Source: Paramecium octaurelia (taxonomy: Eukaryota > Ciliophora > Oligohymenophorea > Peniculida > Parameciidae). Taken from it: DNA of 64,000 nt. Of the stretch, positions 10,889 through 22,566 are shown one piece after another; the first letter of the stretch is position 1; each line of letters begins with the position of its first letter. Location of the stretch: the NCBI GenBank assembly GCA_905182995.1, contig CAJJDP010000031.1, forward strand, positions 537,829 to 601,828, written 5' to 3'. The notes below the pieces were generated by a model that saw only the letters and a program-made list of their open reading frames with translations, had not been told where the DNA came from and made no database searches. A program made the position numbers and the translations under genes.

Positions 10889-12798
10889 TCATAAATCTAA
10901 GCGCTTACTAATCTTTTCCAATAATTATGCTTCTGTTAACATTTGCATTTCTTCATAAAATTAATTAAAATCCATATTTATATCTTTAAATTCTAAATAT
11001 GGATCCAAGCAAATTACAAAAAACCATCCTAACAAAAGTAAATCTTTATATATAGGATCCGAATCCTTGGTTTATTTAATAGAGGTTTTAATAATTTCTA
11101 AGCATTCTTGTATAACTTGTTGATACAGTTATTAGAAGAAAGTGTTATAATCGAAGTTTACATCTAAGACTTATTTTACTTCTGAAGCCCTTTTGTTATC
11201 AGGTTGAGAAATTTCTTTGTCAATGATTTGTTATTCCTTCTTATAAATTTCCAAATAGAAATCTTCAGTATGTTAGATGTCATTCTTGATAACAGTTAAT
11301 ATTGTCTGATATTCCTAACTTATCAAGTACCTACCCCAAGTTTCTCTGTCAAATTTATCAGGATTGGTGGACATTAATTGGTCAAGCATTCTTTTTAGGT
11401 GTACATTTTGATTTTTTGAAAGACAGAAGATGGTAGAATAATATAATTCTTGAGTTAACTTAAGCATTCCTTAATGTTACATTTTGATTATTTTTTGGAT
11501 CACATAATTGAAGAAGAAAGCAATGTTTCTTTCAAACAAAAAGAATGTGTTGTATTTCAACATGGCCTTTCTAAGTTTTTATTCAGTCTCATATTAATTA
11601 ATAATTTTCAATAGCTTTAAAAGGAATAAATAAATGAGATACTTTTTCATCGTTGATATCATCAATGGATTATTTCTTGTCATTACTTAGAGTTAATTGA
11701 GGAGTTTGTGCTTCTTAAGGAATCTATTCAGGCTAGTCTAAATAACCGACAACTAGATTCGTTTCTAAGTATAATTTATTGAGACTCTCTGAACTTGCCA
11801 ATTCATCCTTCTCCTTCATCAATTAATTCAGATTCTTTCTTATTTGAACCTCCTAGATCTGTATGATTTCATGATTGAAAATTTATTCCCATGAATATCT
11901 CTCCTAAAAATTGTAACTTCCTATATCCTTACATTCTCTTAAACTACTAACATATGCTTTAATAGTTGCTTGATTTTATCACTTCGCACAGGAGCATCAG
12001 GGAAAACTAATGTATTTTTCTTGATATTCTAAAGCATTTTGTATTGATCGTCTCCCTCCCAAGGGAGCTTTCCGTAGAGCATTTCAAATAGCAACACTCC
12101 CATTGACCATACATCGCATTTAGAGGAAAACGGTTGTCCCTCCAATAACTAAGGGGCCATGTAAAAGGGAGATCCTACTCTCGAATAATAGGCAGGGTCT
12201 ATTTGATTTAACTATTGATTGTACCATTCATTTCAGTGTCAATGACTCTAGCAAAACCAAAATCAGTAATTTTAGCTACTCCTTAATGCAACAAGATATT
12301 AGCTGGTTTGATGTTTCGGTGAATTATTTTGAGTTAATGCAGGGTTCGGAATCCTTCTACCAGGTGTTTCAAAAAGATGGCTGCCTCAAACTATGAAATT
12401 AAAATATATATATAAAATTGTTGTACTTCACTTAATCTCCTGCAGTATTTTGTTGATAAGTATTTCTTCAAATCGCCATCATAACAATATTCCAAAAATA
12501 GATACAAATTATGAGGTGTTCTGGTAACATCATACAATTTAACAATATGAGGATTATTTGCGGATTACAAAATGGAGATCTCTCTTTTTATGTATTCCAC
12601 CGTCTTCGCTGAGTCTTTGATAGTCTACAATCCATATTCTTATTTTCATACATCAATTGGTATCATCTTAGCAGCAACTTGCTTTGTTTCATCATCTTTT
12701 TAAAATCCTCTAAACACAGTGCAAAAAGTGCCGCTCCCCAACTTCTTATTCACAATAATGTATTTATCAATTTATTTTGTTAACCATTCCTCTTACAT
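10889..12798 (-). CDS. ULK/ATG1-like protein kinase homologue with HRN catalytic motif, 587 aa
   Basis: Five introns (12625-12651, 12391-12426, 12199-12224, 11904-11932, 11615-11642) restore one 588-codon frame. The kinase domain spans about 13-270: glycine loop GSGTFCTV (21-28), VAAK Lys44, alpha-C Glu64, ITDFG Asp158, and MAPQ in place of APE. The catalytic loop reads HRNIKPAN, so the proton-accepting Asp is Asn141. The other metal and ATP residues (K143, N146, D158) are kept. The overall pattern (GSPFYMAPQLL, LPWEGDDQYKML) resembles ULK/ATG1-type kinases. A helical C-terminal region of about 300 residues follows, with no domain I recognise. It is probably a pseudokinase or a strongly impaired kinase, perhaps a scaffold. 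Intron 2, at 36 nt, is the longest here. Confidence 0.85.
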
Positions 12799-13476
12799 TT
12801 TGAAAATAAAATAATTGTATTTTTCATTACAATAACGAATCGTACTACAGAATTAGAAATGCTTAAAGAAATCATCTATTCAAATACCAAATCTATTACC
12901 CATATCTACTGATGGGTCCTTTGAAATGACCTATTTTCTACAACTCAAAGTCTCTCTAAATGACTCAATTCTGAATTAAACGGTAATCAAAATAAGCCCC
13001 ATTTAGTACATTCCTTATTTAAAAATCAGATCAAACCTATTTTAACTATTAAAGAGAGAAATGATCCTCTAGACACCTAAATGTAATAAATTGTATCTGC
13101 AGTGAAAAAAAATCTTTCGCCAAAATACTTCATATTATTACTCGGCTCGAGACACAAATGAAGTACCAAAATAAAATCTATATTAAGCAAAAACGTAATA
13201 TAGTCAAACTAGAGTTATTAAAATTATTAGATTGAATTCAATTCATTTGATTTCAAATAAGAAGGATCAGTAAATTGCAGTTTGTAATAATTATTTCAAA
13301 AAATGGATATGAAATGAATTTATAAGTTGTTCATCTGAATTAACTTTGGTATATGAGATACTGGAAATTTCATAAGGTTGTACAAAGTGTAAATACATTT
13401 AATAAGCATTTTTACAAAGATATATTTAATATTAATAATTTATATATGTAATATACTGTACTTTCATAGAACTATG
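12799..13476. other. Gap with frame-broken coding-like pieces
   Basis: On the plus strand, protein-like pieces lie in different frames: STDGSFEMTYFLQLKV near 12910, IKERNDPLDTQMQQIVSAV near 13060 and SARDTNEVPKQNLYQAKT near 13150. I found no introns that link them, so they may be a relic. This region also holds the kinase gene promoter. Confidence 0.3.
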
Positions 13477-14298
13477 TCAGATCATTCTCTTGGCTAAATC
13501 ATTTATGAGATCTTCTCTATTTCCCCAATCACCTTAATTAATAAATGATCTTCTTTTAGCTATGAATCCTCCTCTTGGTCCTCTTAATTTGAAAGCCCTA
13601 TTGAAATTGTTTATTTAATATTGTACCATAAAAATCTGTTGGCTTCTTTGAAGTGTGGTCCAACTGTTGTGATTTCATGAATGAGATCCTCAACACTGTG
13701 AATTTCAGATTTTCCTAATTGCTCTTCAATGATGTTGTTAGAAGTCAAAGGAATTCTTTACCCATTTATTTTAGCATAGCCTCTCTTGTAAATCAAGTTC
13801 TTTATTAAAGTTCTTGATGGGTATCCATAAGTGATGTAGGGTTCAACCTTTCTAATCATTTCAATGGTGGCTTTGTTGATTCTGACAAAAGCAGCATTAT
13901 GAAGTTATCTCAATTTAAGAAGTCTAAGAGTTTGTCTGACTTATGGGTTTAACGTGTTGATACTTAAAATATACGCAATTAATACCCTCTGATTCTAATA
14001 ACAAGCATCAACTTGGCTTCTGCTGGTACATAGAAACCACCATCAGCCTTAGCCTTGCGTATATTATCAACTAAACTTTTATCCGTTGCCTTATATTCTG
14101 CTTCGTAGGCCTGAGCATTCTTTTCCCATGATGCTCTTGCTTACTTATTGGCAGCGAGTCTGTCAACTCTTCGTTTGGCAATGAGTGCTTTCAATTTAGA
14201 GTCTCTCGATTATCTTTTGGCAATATTTTCTGGTAATTTTTATCTTAGAATTAGTATGAAATGTACTCCACTTAGATTTATGATTTTTAGGTCGACAT
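13477..14298 (-). CDS. RPL7: 60S ribosomal protein uL30 (L7), 248 aa
   Basis: Large-subunit ribosomal protein. Three introns (14244-14266, 13963-13985, 13598-13626; 23, 23 and 29 nt) give a 249-codon frame whose product has the family's usual length. Signatures: [20 protein letters not shown], then [39 protein letters not shown] and the C-terminal [12 protein letters not shown] with [14 protein letters not shown]. The N-terminus is short and lacks the long basic extension seen in animals. It is divergent from the oxysterol-binding gene, with 237 bp between the two starts. Confidence 0.95.
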
Positions 14299-14535
14299 TA
14301 TTTTTAAAGAAAATATATAAAATCTTTAATTTTGATTTAAAAAAATCGGATGATTAGTATGCATTTATTGATTTTTGTAATTTTCGAAGAAATTTGATGG
14401 AAAATGAAATTGGAACAATTAAAGAATTATTATTATTAAATGCAATGTGTAAAATAAAATTACACTTGTCATCAATTGTAAGATGATTGTATAAAAATTA
14501 ATAATAGTAATATAATTTATCTGCTCTCCTAATTT
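14299..14535. promoter_or_regulatory. Probable bidirectional promoter between uL30 and OSBP
   Basis: The 237 bp between two divergent starts is strongly AT-rich and must hold both promoters and 5' leaders. I see no specific element. Confidence 0.4.
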
Positions 14536-17309
14536 ATGTTTGAAGAATTTTACTAGAAATATCTAACCATAGGGTCAAATGTACCTGAAGCACAAAGATA
14601 GAAATTGAATTTCCTGATATTTGCAATTAAGAATCACTCAAATAATGAGATTGAAATAAATCCTGAAAATTATCCTGATCTTGATTTAGATGAAATTCAA
14701 GGGTTGTTTAATTTACCAATTGAGGCTTAAAAGAGCATGTTCTGTTCAGTTTTTAAAAGTTTAGAATTGGAAGATGAATCGAAGATTATGGGTGAATTAA
14801 ATGTGAAAGGAGAGACCCTAGGGATTTGGAGATCAAAAAAATTAGAATTGAATTTAACTCATAAAAAGTTAATTATACCTAGAAAGGAAGGTGATGTAGA
14901 ATTATAATTATCAAAATATGGAATAATGTGGATAGGTTAAAAAAAGACCAAAAGTTCTCATTATTGTTTTATTCTAATAGCCCACAATCAAGCTATATAT
15001 GATCATTATAAGTAATTGATAATGGGATCAGATGATGAAGAATATGCGAAGAAATGGTTTAATCTTTTGAGTGGAATTTGTGATACAAAACCTATCTAGC
15101 CAAGAAGGATGAGTGTTGAATTTGCATAATAAACAGTATCCATTTCCCCTTTGAATAAATCTGATCAATTTGATTTGAGCAAAAGTGATAATCTTAACAA
15201 CAATTGGTTAGAATATAAATCATCCAATAATTAAGATATGCAAAGAATTTCAGAATAACCTGAATCCCCTCAAAATTTAATAAAGACCAACAAGTAAGAG
15301 TTCCTTACTAATTTTAAATAAGAGGAAATACCCAACTTCTAAGTCTTCACTCCATAAATTGAATAACCTCATAAAGTACCTGCATATTTATCTGATATGA
15401 CTGTAGACAAATTTAAGTAAGGAGAATTTTATAGAGTAGGGAATAATGTTTATAAAAGTGTATCCAAAAAGGGATTGTACTAGGCTCAAATTATTTTAGA
15501 ACATGATATTGAAATAGTTCGACATTTTCTGTATGAAGGCTTAGGGTTTAATAAATTCATTTCAACTGAATGGACAATGTTTGATTATTAGGATTACAAG
15601 GTTGTAGATCAGATTAGAATCAAATCAATATTTGGATTCGAGAAGAAATAATCTTTGTATCTCATGAGATACAAGGCATCTGATTGTGTTATAGAAAAAT
15701 AACTCAATTCAGTAAATCCAATGTATTCAATTGCCAAATTCTTCAGGAAATCAATTTAAAAGTATTCCTTTAGTGGAATTTAGAAAAGAAACCAAAATTA
15801 TTCAACTGATTCTATGCCTCAATAAACAATAATTTAGATCATATGTCAACTTGATGATAGTGTCATATTTGATGCTTAAAATATATCCTTTATGGAATAA
15901 TATAATTGTTTGGCAGATCATATAGATTACGTCATAAATTTTAGAGATCTACACTTTGAACAAAAACAATTCTAAACAGCCGTGTCTTTGTCAAATCATT
16001 CAGAGGATCTTTTTGTATAACAATTCAACCAATCAATAGAATTAGAAAACAAGGTACCCAACAATCTAATGGAGCTTTTAGAATTTGTTTAAAATAATAA
16101 ACACTGGGATGTCTGTTTGAACAAGGAATTTTAAAGGGAGCCCATTAAAGTAGAACCTAATTTTCAGAAATCAACGTCAGAAGGGCATTTCTTATTTAAA
16201 AACTATTGGAAAGTGGATGAAAACTAAGGAGGTTTGTTATATGTTGATTAGGTTGGATTAAGAGAATAAAAGAAAGTATTTACTTATTTGCTGTCATAAA
16301 TAGGATCAAATTTGGCTACTGGAAAGTCAATAACGAACATTAGCTTACCAGTTTATGTATTCGAAAAATAAAGTAATCTTTAGAGATATGCCAATTCTCT
16401 TACTTACTTATAATATTTAGATGAAGCAGTCTCAATGGATTATCTATTTCAATTAAAAAACTTCTTGCCTTATGGATATGGCACAATCATCTTATATTTG
16501 AATATGTGGAAACCATTTAATCCTATTCTTGGAGAAACATACTCAGGATTTATAAATGGTTGCCCTGTATACGCAGAGTAAGTGTCGCATCATCCACCAA
16601 TAAGCAATTTATTGATTTATGGTAAAGGATACAGGTAAAGAATTGAGCAATTATTGTAGAGTGAATCATCGTCTAAGTACGATAGCAAGTATTTCAGCTA
16701 ATTCAGTCAGTGGAATCAATTAGGGATATACAAAAGTGTAATTCTACGAGACTAACAACGAACTGATCTTCTTGCCTTGTTCTGGCCTATACACTGGAAC
16801 ATTGTATGGGGATAAACTATTTTAGATGGTGGGGAAATTCCATGTTATTAATTTGAAACACAAATTGGTAGCAGAAATTAAATTGAATCCATATCCAGGT
16901 TCCATTTGGAAAAAAAGGAGAGAACATTTAGATGATTATTATGAAGGTTCCATTTATGAAGTGAATGATGATTTTGTTAAGAGATTCCAAAAAGATGGAT
17001 ACTTGAAATTCAAAGAGTTGAGGCAGAATGAAATTATGAGGGAAATTTCGAAAATTAATGGAGTGTGGCATAAAAATATGTGTATAGACAACAAAGAAAT
17101 ATGGAATATTAATACAGAACCTTATGTATTAGAAGATGAAGAGTATGTTATTGTAATAATTGTAATATAGTCATCCCTTGGCATCAGATTCGAATTTTAG
17201 GGAGGATTTGATTGCATGGAAGACTGGAAATTTTGATTTGGCTATGAAGATGAAGACCAAATTGGAAGAGGCACAAAGAGCAGATGCTAAATTAAGAAAA
17301 AGGCGTTGA
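14536..17309 (+). CDS. Oxysterol-binding protein-related protein (PH + ORD), 906 aa
   Basis: A lipid-transfer protein of the OSBP/ORP family, which moves sterols and phosphoinositides at membrane contact sites. Two introns: 16635-16659 and 17143-17170. About residues 85-178 form a PH domain (GETLGIWRSKKLELNL to KKWFNLLSG). A Gln/Ser-rich linker follows. The C-terminal ORD starts near 560 (GSNLATGKSITNISLPVYVF) and holds NMWKPFNPILGETYSG and the fingerprint EQVSHHPPIS (from about residue 681). It ends with the conserved basic region GSIWKKRREHLDDYYEGS and a C-terminal helix. The middle (330-520) is not recognised. No FFAT motif was noticed. The stop is 27 bp from the stop of the convergent phosphatase gene. 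Confidence 0.93.
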
Positions 17310-17336
17310 ATGATCTTAATGTGATAATCTTAATAC

Positions 17337-18618
17337 TCATAAAAGTTATTGTGGTTTACCAAACAGATTTTCCAATACTTTATAAGGTCCACGTTGATCT
17401 ACAAACAAATGCAATTTTAAATTGTTTCTATTGTATTCTCGTATATCAGATACGCCAATCATGTTTTTCAAATACTTCTCCAACTCTATCAATTCTCTAT
17501 CATCTTTATTATCGTAGAATGGAAGTATAGGTATTCCATTCTCTATTTGCCATGCATAAGAATACGCTGCATTATCAATCAAAGCTACTTAACTCAATTG
17601 TCTATTGGTATTATCGCAAAATATTGTTAAATCTTTAGTGTAAAGGGAAGTATTGGTTTGAGTGCAACTGTCTCTAAATAATCGATGACTTATAATGGTA
17701 GAATCGGGATCTAAATAATTGCAAACCTAATCAATTACTCTTATTACCTTTTCTGCATAGCAACTATGTGAAGCTGTAAAGACGATAATTTCAAAATAAT
17801 TGGAGAGATTTTTTAACATTTCTTTTGCATAAGGTCTTACATTGATGCCAGCTCTGACTATCTGATGTTTGGAAACATTGATTTCCAAGACTACATCACA
17901 AGGGATTTAGGGTGTTTCATTGCAGTGGACCAAGGTTTCGTCTAAGTCAAAAAACAAAGTAAATTATCCTTATTTTGTTATGATGTAATATACTTTAATG
18001 TTTTTTGGGTAATTTATGAGATTTATTATAGTCATTATTATTTTGTGGAAAAAATCTACAATTTAATCCTTAATAGGTTTGGTGGAAGTGTTCGCGATAC
18101 ATGCGAGAGAAGTAATCAGAACCATTGGTATCGAAAGCCCTTTAGAGTTTGCTTAGATAATAGATGTCGTTTCTTTTGTTTTAACTTTGTGATCTAGGTT
18201 TTGCTGAAGGACTTGCGATACGAAATGATTGCAATCGAGATTAAGGAGTGAGAGAGTATGGCTTGATTTGAGTGGGCACATCAATTTTAGGATCAATGGC
18301 AATTACTTTTTTTTTTAATGGTGATGAAATCAATTTAGTATCAACTTTAGTAACTAGGGTATTCAACACAGCATCATTATCCATTGACTTTTAGTTTCTT
18401 TTCTCTTTGATTTTGTGTTTCAAAGCATCATTATTTAATAACTAAGCTTACCCATAATCAGGTGCTTTCATATTGGCTAGGCTCAGAAAAAATCCACCTG
18501 GCTAATCAGAATTCTTGCTAGATGATGGGTACATTTTGCCCTTCCTCAGATCCAGTATCTAAGAATTGGTAATGCGATCATGTCTTGAAAACTTAGATCC
18601 ATTCCTAGATAAACTCAT
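17337..18618 (-). CDS. FCP1/SCP-type (NLI-interacting factor-like) phosphatase, 411 aa
   Basis: HAD-superfamily protein Ser/Thr phosphatase. Introns 17969-17993 (25 nt) and 17727-17747 (21 nt) restore the frame. The catalytic DxDxT motif reads FFDLDETLVH, with D216 as nucleophile and D218 as acid. INVRPYAKEMLKNLSNYFEI, EIIVFTASHSCYAEKV, YLDPDSTIISHRLFRDSC and VALIDNAAYSYAWQIENGIP follow in the order typical of SCP/Dullard-like enzymes. The first 215 residues are Lys/Ser/Thr-rich without a recognised domain and may target or regulate the enzyme. Substrates could be the RNA polymerase II tail or other proteins; the sequence alone does not decide. Convergent with the OSBP gene. Confidence 0.9.
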
Positions 18619-18951
18619 TGAAATTATATTTTAAAAAATATTATTATCCAATAATTTGTTCATTCATAATAATATCTACTAACACTGAGTTAGAAATTTC
18701 ATTTACTCTTTTTTGTTGTCTAAGGGTGTTATTATTTTATGAGATCAAGTCCAAAAGTCCTATTTTAAATTCTCCGAATTGACATTTATTTAAATATACC
18801 AAATGTAATTACTTAGTAATTAAATAAATATATTAAAAGTTATTTTAAGAACATTGATCTTGAATATTCAATTCTTGATTTAATTGTTAATATATGTTCT
18901 TGCATTCTGATTTACGATCATTTTATTTTATCAAATTGAAAATAATAAACC
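18619..18951. other. Divergent intergenic region (333 bp)
   Basis: It lies between the divergent starts of the phosphatase and the MORN gene. It is very AT-rich with no open frame of note and presumably contains both promoters. Confidence 0.45.
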
Positions 18952-19916
18952 ATGGGATGTGTATCAACTAAGGATTAACACATTAAGCAATTCAATATCA
19001 AATTACCTGAGTCAAGTACAGCATTAGATGTCATATTAGTAAATCAAACAACTCTTTAAACTGATCTGGATTTATCTGACTCTCAAGATCAATATATGTA
19101 AATTGGAATGAATCTCAGCAGCATTGGAGAGCTAAATCCGAAAGTTTACCTAGTACTTTAAGAATTGGGGGATTTATTCCCTAATCTATCTGGTCAGTAT
19201 TTGCTGATGCCAGATCAAAGCATTTATTTCGGATAAACATTAAATGGAAAGAGAAATGGTTAAGGAAAACAGCATTGGCAGAAGGAGGGCAATTTATTAG
19301 AAGGGTATATCCTATGTTCTTATATTATAAGGATTTGGATTGACAATCAATTAAATGGAAGAGCCAGAATGATTTATCCAAATGGGGACTAGTAATACAT
19401 TTCATTCAAATTTGTTTAGTTTCGATGGAGATTTTATTAACAATGTGGCTAATGGCTTAGGCAAATTTGTCAATTCTAGAAAAGAAGTCAGAGGATTTTG
19501 GATTAATAATAAATTAATTGGAGAAGGCACTGAAATACGTAAAAATGGAACGATTTATACCGGACAATTTTAAGACGGCAAAATTCATGGCCAAGGTAAA
19601 TTTGAATTTGCGAATGGCTGTGTTTATAAGGGTAATGTGCATAAGGGAAAGATGCATGGCAATGGAGAGCTTATCTTTAATGACAAAACCAGATATATTG
19701 GGGAATTTAGAAATAATTGCATTCAAGGCAGAGGGATCTATGAAGCCAGTACTCCTATTCATGGTTGGGTAAGAATATCAAATTCAATTTCAGTTTCACT
19801 CTAAATATGAGAACTAAACCATGTTTCTCTACTTCTTTAGACAAGAAACCCCAGTCTTAATAGACCACCAAGATTGCACTCTAATTTAAAAATAATTAAG
19901 TACTTTTTTTGATTGA
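18952..19916 (+). CDS. MORN-repeat protein with N-myristoylation signal, 294 aa
   Basis: Introns 19305-19331, 19392-19419 and 19769-19793 (27, 28, 25 nt) give a 295-codon frame. The N-terminus MGCVSTK fits the N-myristoylation consensus, and Cys3 could be palmitoylated, so membrane anchoring is likely. About residues 85-265 are successive MORN units: SIYFGQTLNGKRNGQGKQHW, LLEGIWIDNQLNGRARMI, FDGDFINNVANGLGKF, YTGQFQDGKIHGQGKF, YKGNVHKGKMHGNGEL and YIGEFRNNCIQGRG. MORN proteins in alveolates act at the cortex, basal bodies and membrane contact zones. If intron 3 is not used, the protein ends about 20 residues after HGW. Its last part (from 19761) lies in duplicated segment 2. Confidence 0.88.
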
Positions 19917-20185
19917 AAGTCACTCTATTCTTGCTTCTATAAATTTATTATTACTTCAATATGTTTTGTTTTTCATCTAAAAATATTTGAATCCTAAAAA
20001 TGATCCTCTCATTCTAAGGTACATTTTTTATGATATATTCTTGAGAATTATTAAACTTAATTGCACATCTACGTACTATAAATAGAAAATAATTAATTCA
20101 AAATTCCATTTTAAATTTTGTTTTACCGCATTCATTAATAGAATTAAGTTCAGAATTTAACAAACTCTCCGCAAAGTAATAGAAT

Positions 20186-20695
20186 ATGAATACATATTAT
20201 AACTCTCGCTCACTACTAAGAAATCAGATACCTTATTAATATTTAAAAACTGTACTCCGTTTTGATGTTAGCTTTATAAAAAAAGTAGAAAATCTACATC
20301 GTAATTTAAGGTGCTTTAGTTCTCTAAAATATAAATAATGTACCCAAGCCAAATAGGCAGGAAATCTGAATGAGGAATCCACCAATTTTAATTCCATTAA
20401 CGATGCATCAATTTTAAATTGCAATTCTTATTATAATGAATCTTCCCAACTGCCTTAAATTGACTAAGAATAATAAGAACCATCCTAGTCAGATGATTTT
20501 TATGCAGTTGAGTATCTATAACTCAAAAGATAATTCAGAGAGAATTCTAATGTAAGTGAATAGGCTAATTTTACTATAATTAGAGAATTTGAAAAGGGGT
20601 TACAAGTGTAACATTATTAGACCTATTAAGAAGAAGTAGATTTTTAAGGATAATAATATTAGAGTTAGAATGAACTTAAATTTATTGAATACTGA
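20186..20695 (+). CDS. Hypothetical Gln/Asn-rich protein, 169 aa
   Basis: An intronless frame from ATG 20186 to TGA 20693-20695. The N-terminal third is basic; the rest is polar with many Gln, Glu, Asn and Ser (for example QEQQEPSQSDDFYAVEYLQL) and may form a helix. No domain is recognised. A 170-codon TGA-free frame could occur by chance, but the composition is that of a ciliate protein. Repeated at 21534-22043 in the duplicate. Confidence 0.5.
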
Positions 20696-21107
20696 TTTTT
20701 TCAATATAGAATAAATAAAAATATCAATGTTCTGCACTTTACAAAATCCTATAATTCAAATAACAATTAAACAATTCTTTAAACCAAACTAAACAACAAT
20801 TTCTCAAATGAGAACTTTTACAATAATTTCATAAATGCTAGATTATAGGATATTCTTTCATCTGAAATTTGAAATTCAATCCTTATTTTTTGGATAAAGA
20901 AAATAATACGGATTTTATATAAGTGATAAAAGAGAAATTGATAATTAAAAAAAATAATTTTTATTAAGGAAAAAGGGTTATTCCAAGTTATTATAGCTTA
21001 TTTAGAAGTACTATATTTTAAATTGAATTTTTATTCACAGTTCAAATAAAATATAGTATTTATCAATTCAATGTTACACAAATTTGAATATGCATTCCCT
21101 AACTCTC
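20696..21107. other. AT-rich stretch before the N
   Basis: No gene recognised. It contains a pair of short inverted motifs around 21025-21060 (actatatttta and aaatatagt). Repeated as 22044-22455. Confidence 0.4.
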
Positions 21108-21108
21108 N

Positions 21109-21264
21109 ATGGTTGGGTAAGAATATCAAATTCAATTTCAGTTTCACTCTAAATATGAGAACTAAACCATGTTTCTCTACTTCTTTAGACAAGAAACCCC
21201 AGTCTTAATAGACCACCAAGATTGCACTCTAATTTAAAAATAATTAAGTACTTTTTTTGATTGA
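21109..21264 (+). pseudogene. 3' end of the MORN gene, repeated fragment
   Basis: Only the last codons before intron 3, the intron and the final exon are present, because this copy begins at the N. Treat as part of the gene at 18952-19916. Confidence 0.85.
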
Positions 21265-21533
21265 AAGTCACTCTATTCTTGCTTCTATAAATTTATTATT
21301 ACTTCAATATGTTTTGTTTTTCATCTAAAAATATTTGAATCCTAAAAATGATCCTCTCATTCTAAGGTACATTTTTTATGATATATTCTTGAGAATTATT
21401 AAACTTAATTGCACATCTACGTACTATAAATAGAAAATAATTAATTCAAAATTCCATTTTAAATTTTGTTTTACCGCATTCATTAATAGAATTAAGTTCA
21501 GAATTTAACAAACTCTCCGCAAAGTAATAGAAT

Positions 21534-22043
21534 ATGAATACATATTATAACTCTCGCTCACTACTAAGAAATCAGATACCTTATTAATATTTAAAAACTG
21601 TACTCCGTTTTGATGTTAGCTTTATAAAAAAAGTAGAAAATCTACATCGTAATTTAAGGTGCTTTAGTTCTCTAAAATATAAATAATGTACCCAAGCCAA
21701 ATAGGCAGGAAATCTGAATGAGGAATCCACCAATTTTAATTCCATTAACGATGCATCAATTTTAAATTGCAATTCTTATTATAATGAATCTTCCCAACTG
21801 CCTTAAATTGACTAAGAATAATAAGAACCATCCTAGTCAGATGATTTTTATGCAGTTGAGTATCTATAACTCAAAAGATAATTCAGAGAGAATTCTAATG
21901 TAAGTGAATAGGCTAATTTTACTATAATTAGAGAATTTGAAAAGGGGTTACAAGTGTAACATTATTAGACCTATTAAGAAGAAGTAGATTTTTAAGGATA
22001 ATAATATTAGAGTTAGAATGAACTTAAATTTATTGAATACTGA
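21534..22043 (+). CDS. Hypothetical 169-aa protein, repeated copy
   Basis: Identical frame to 20186-20695 at offset 1348. It is probably the same gene represented twice. Confidence 0.45.
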
Positions 22044-22566
22044 TTTTTTCAATATAGAATAAATAAAAATATCAATGTTCTGCACTTTACAAAATCCTAT
22101 AATTCAAATAACAATTAAACAATTCTTTAAACCAAACTAAACAACAATTTCTCAAATGAGAACTTTTACAATAATTTCATAAATGCTAGATTATAGGATA
22201 TTCTTTCATCTGAAATTTGAAATTCAATCCTTATTTTTTGGATAAAGAAAATAATACGGATTTTATATAAGTGATAAAAGAGAAATTGATAATTAAAAAA
22301 AATAATTTTTATTAAGGAAAAAGGGTTATTCCAAGTTATTATAGCTTATTTAGAAGTACTATATTTTAAATTGAATTTTTATTCACAGTTCAAATAAAAT
22401 ATAGTATTTATCAATTCAATGTTACACAAATTTGAATATGCATTCCCTAACTCTCTCTTATAATTCATTTTAGCTTTCCTCTAAATTACTTGATTGACTC
22501 TACACTTTCTTTTATAAAATAAAAAATCAGCTGAAAATTATATTGTTTTTATTAAGTGTTAATCAA

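Larger units (their letters stand above)
19761..21107. repeat. Duplicated segment 2, first copy (1347 bp)
   Basis: Repeated as 21109-22455 at offset 1348 and ending at the N at 21108. It contains the last exons of the MORN gene and the whole 169-residue ORF. Confidence 0.9.
21109..22455. repeat. Duplicated segment 2, second copy after the N at 21108
   Basis: Same sequence as 19761-21107 where compared. It continues into unique DNA leading to the giant gene at 22567, which fits overlapping contig ends joined by one N. Confidence 0.9.
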
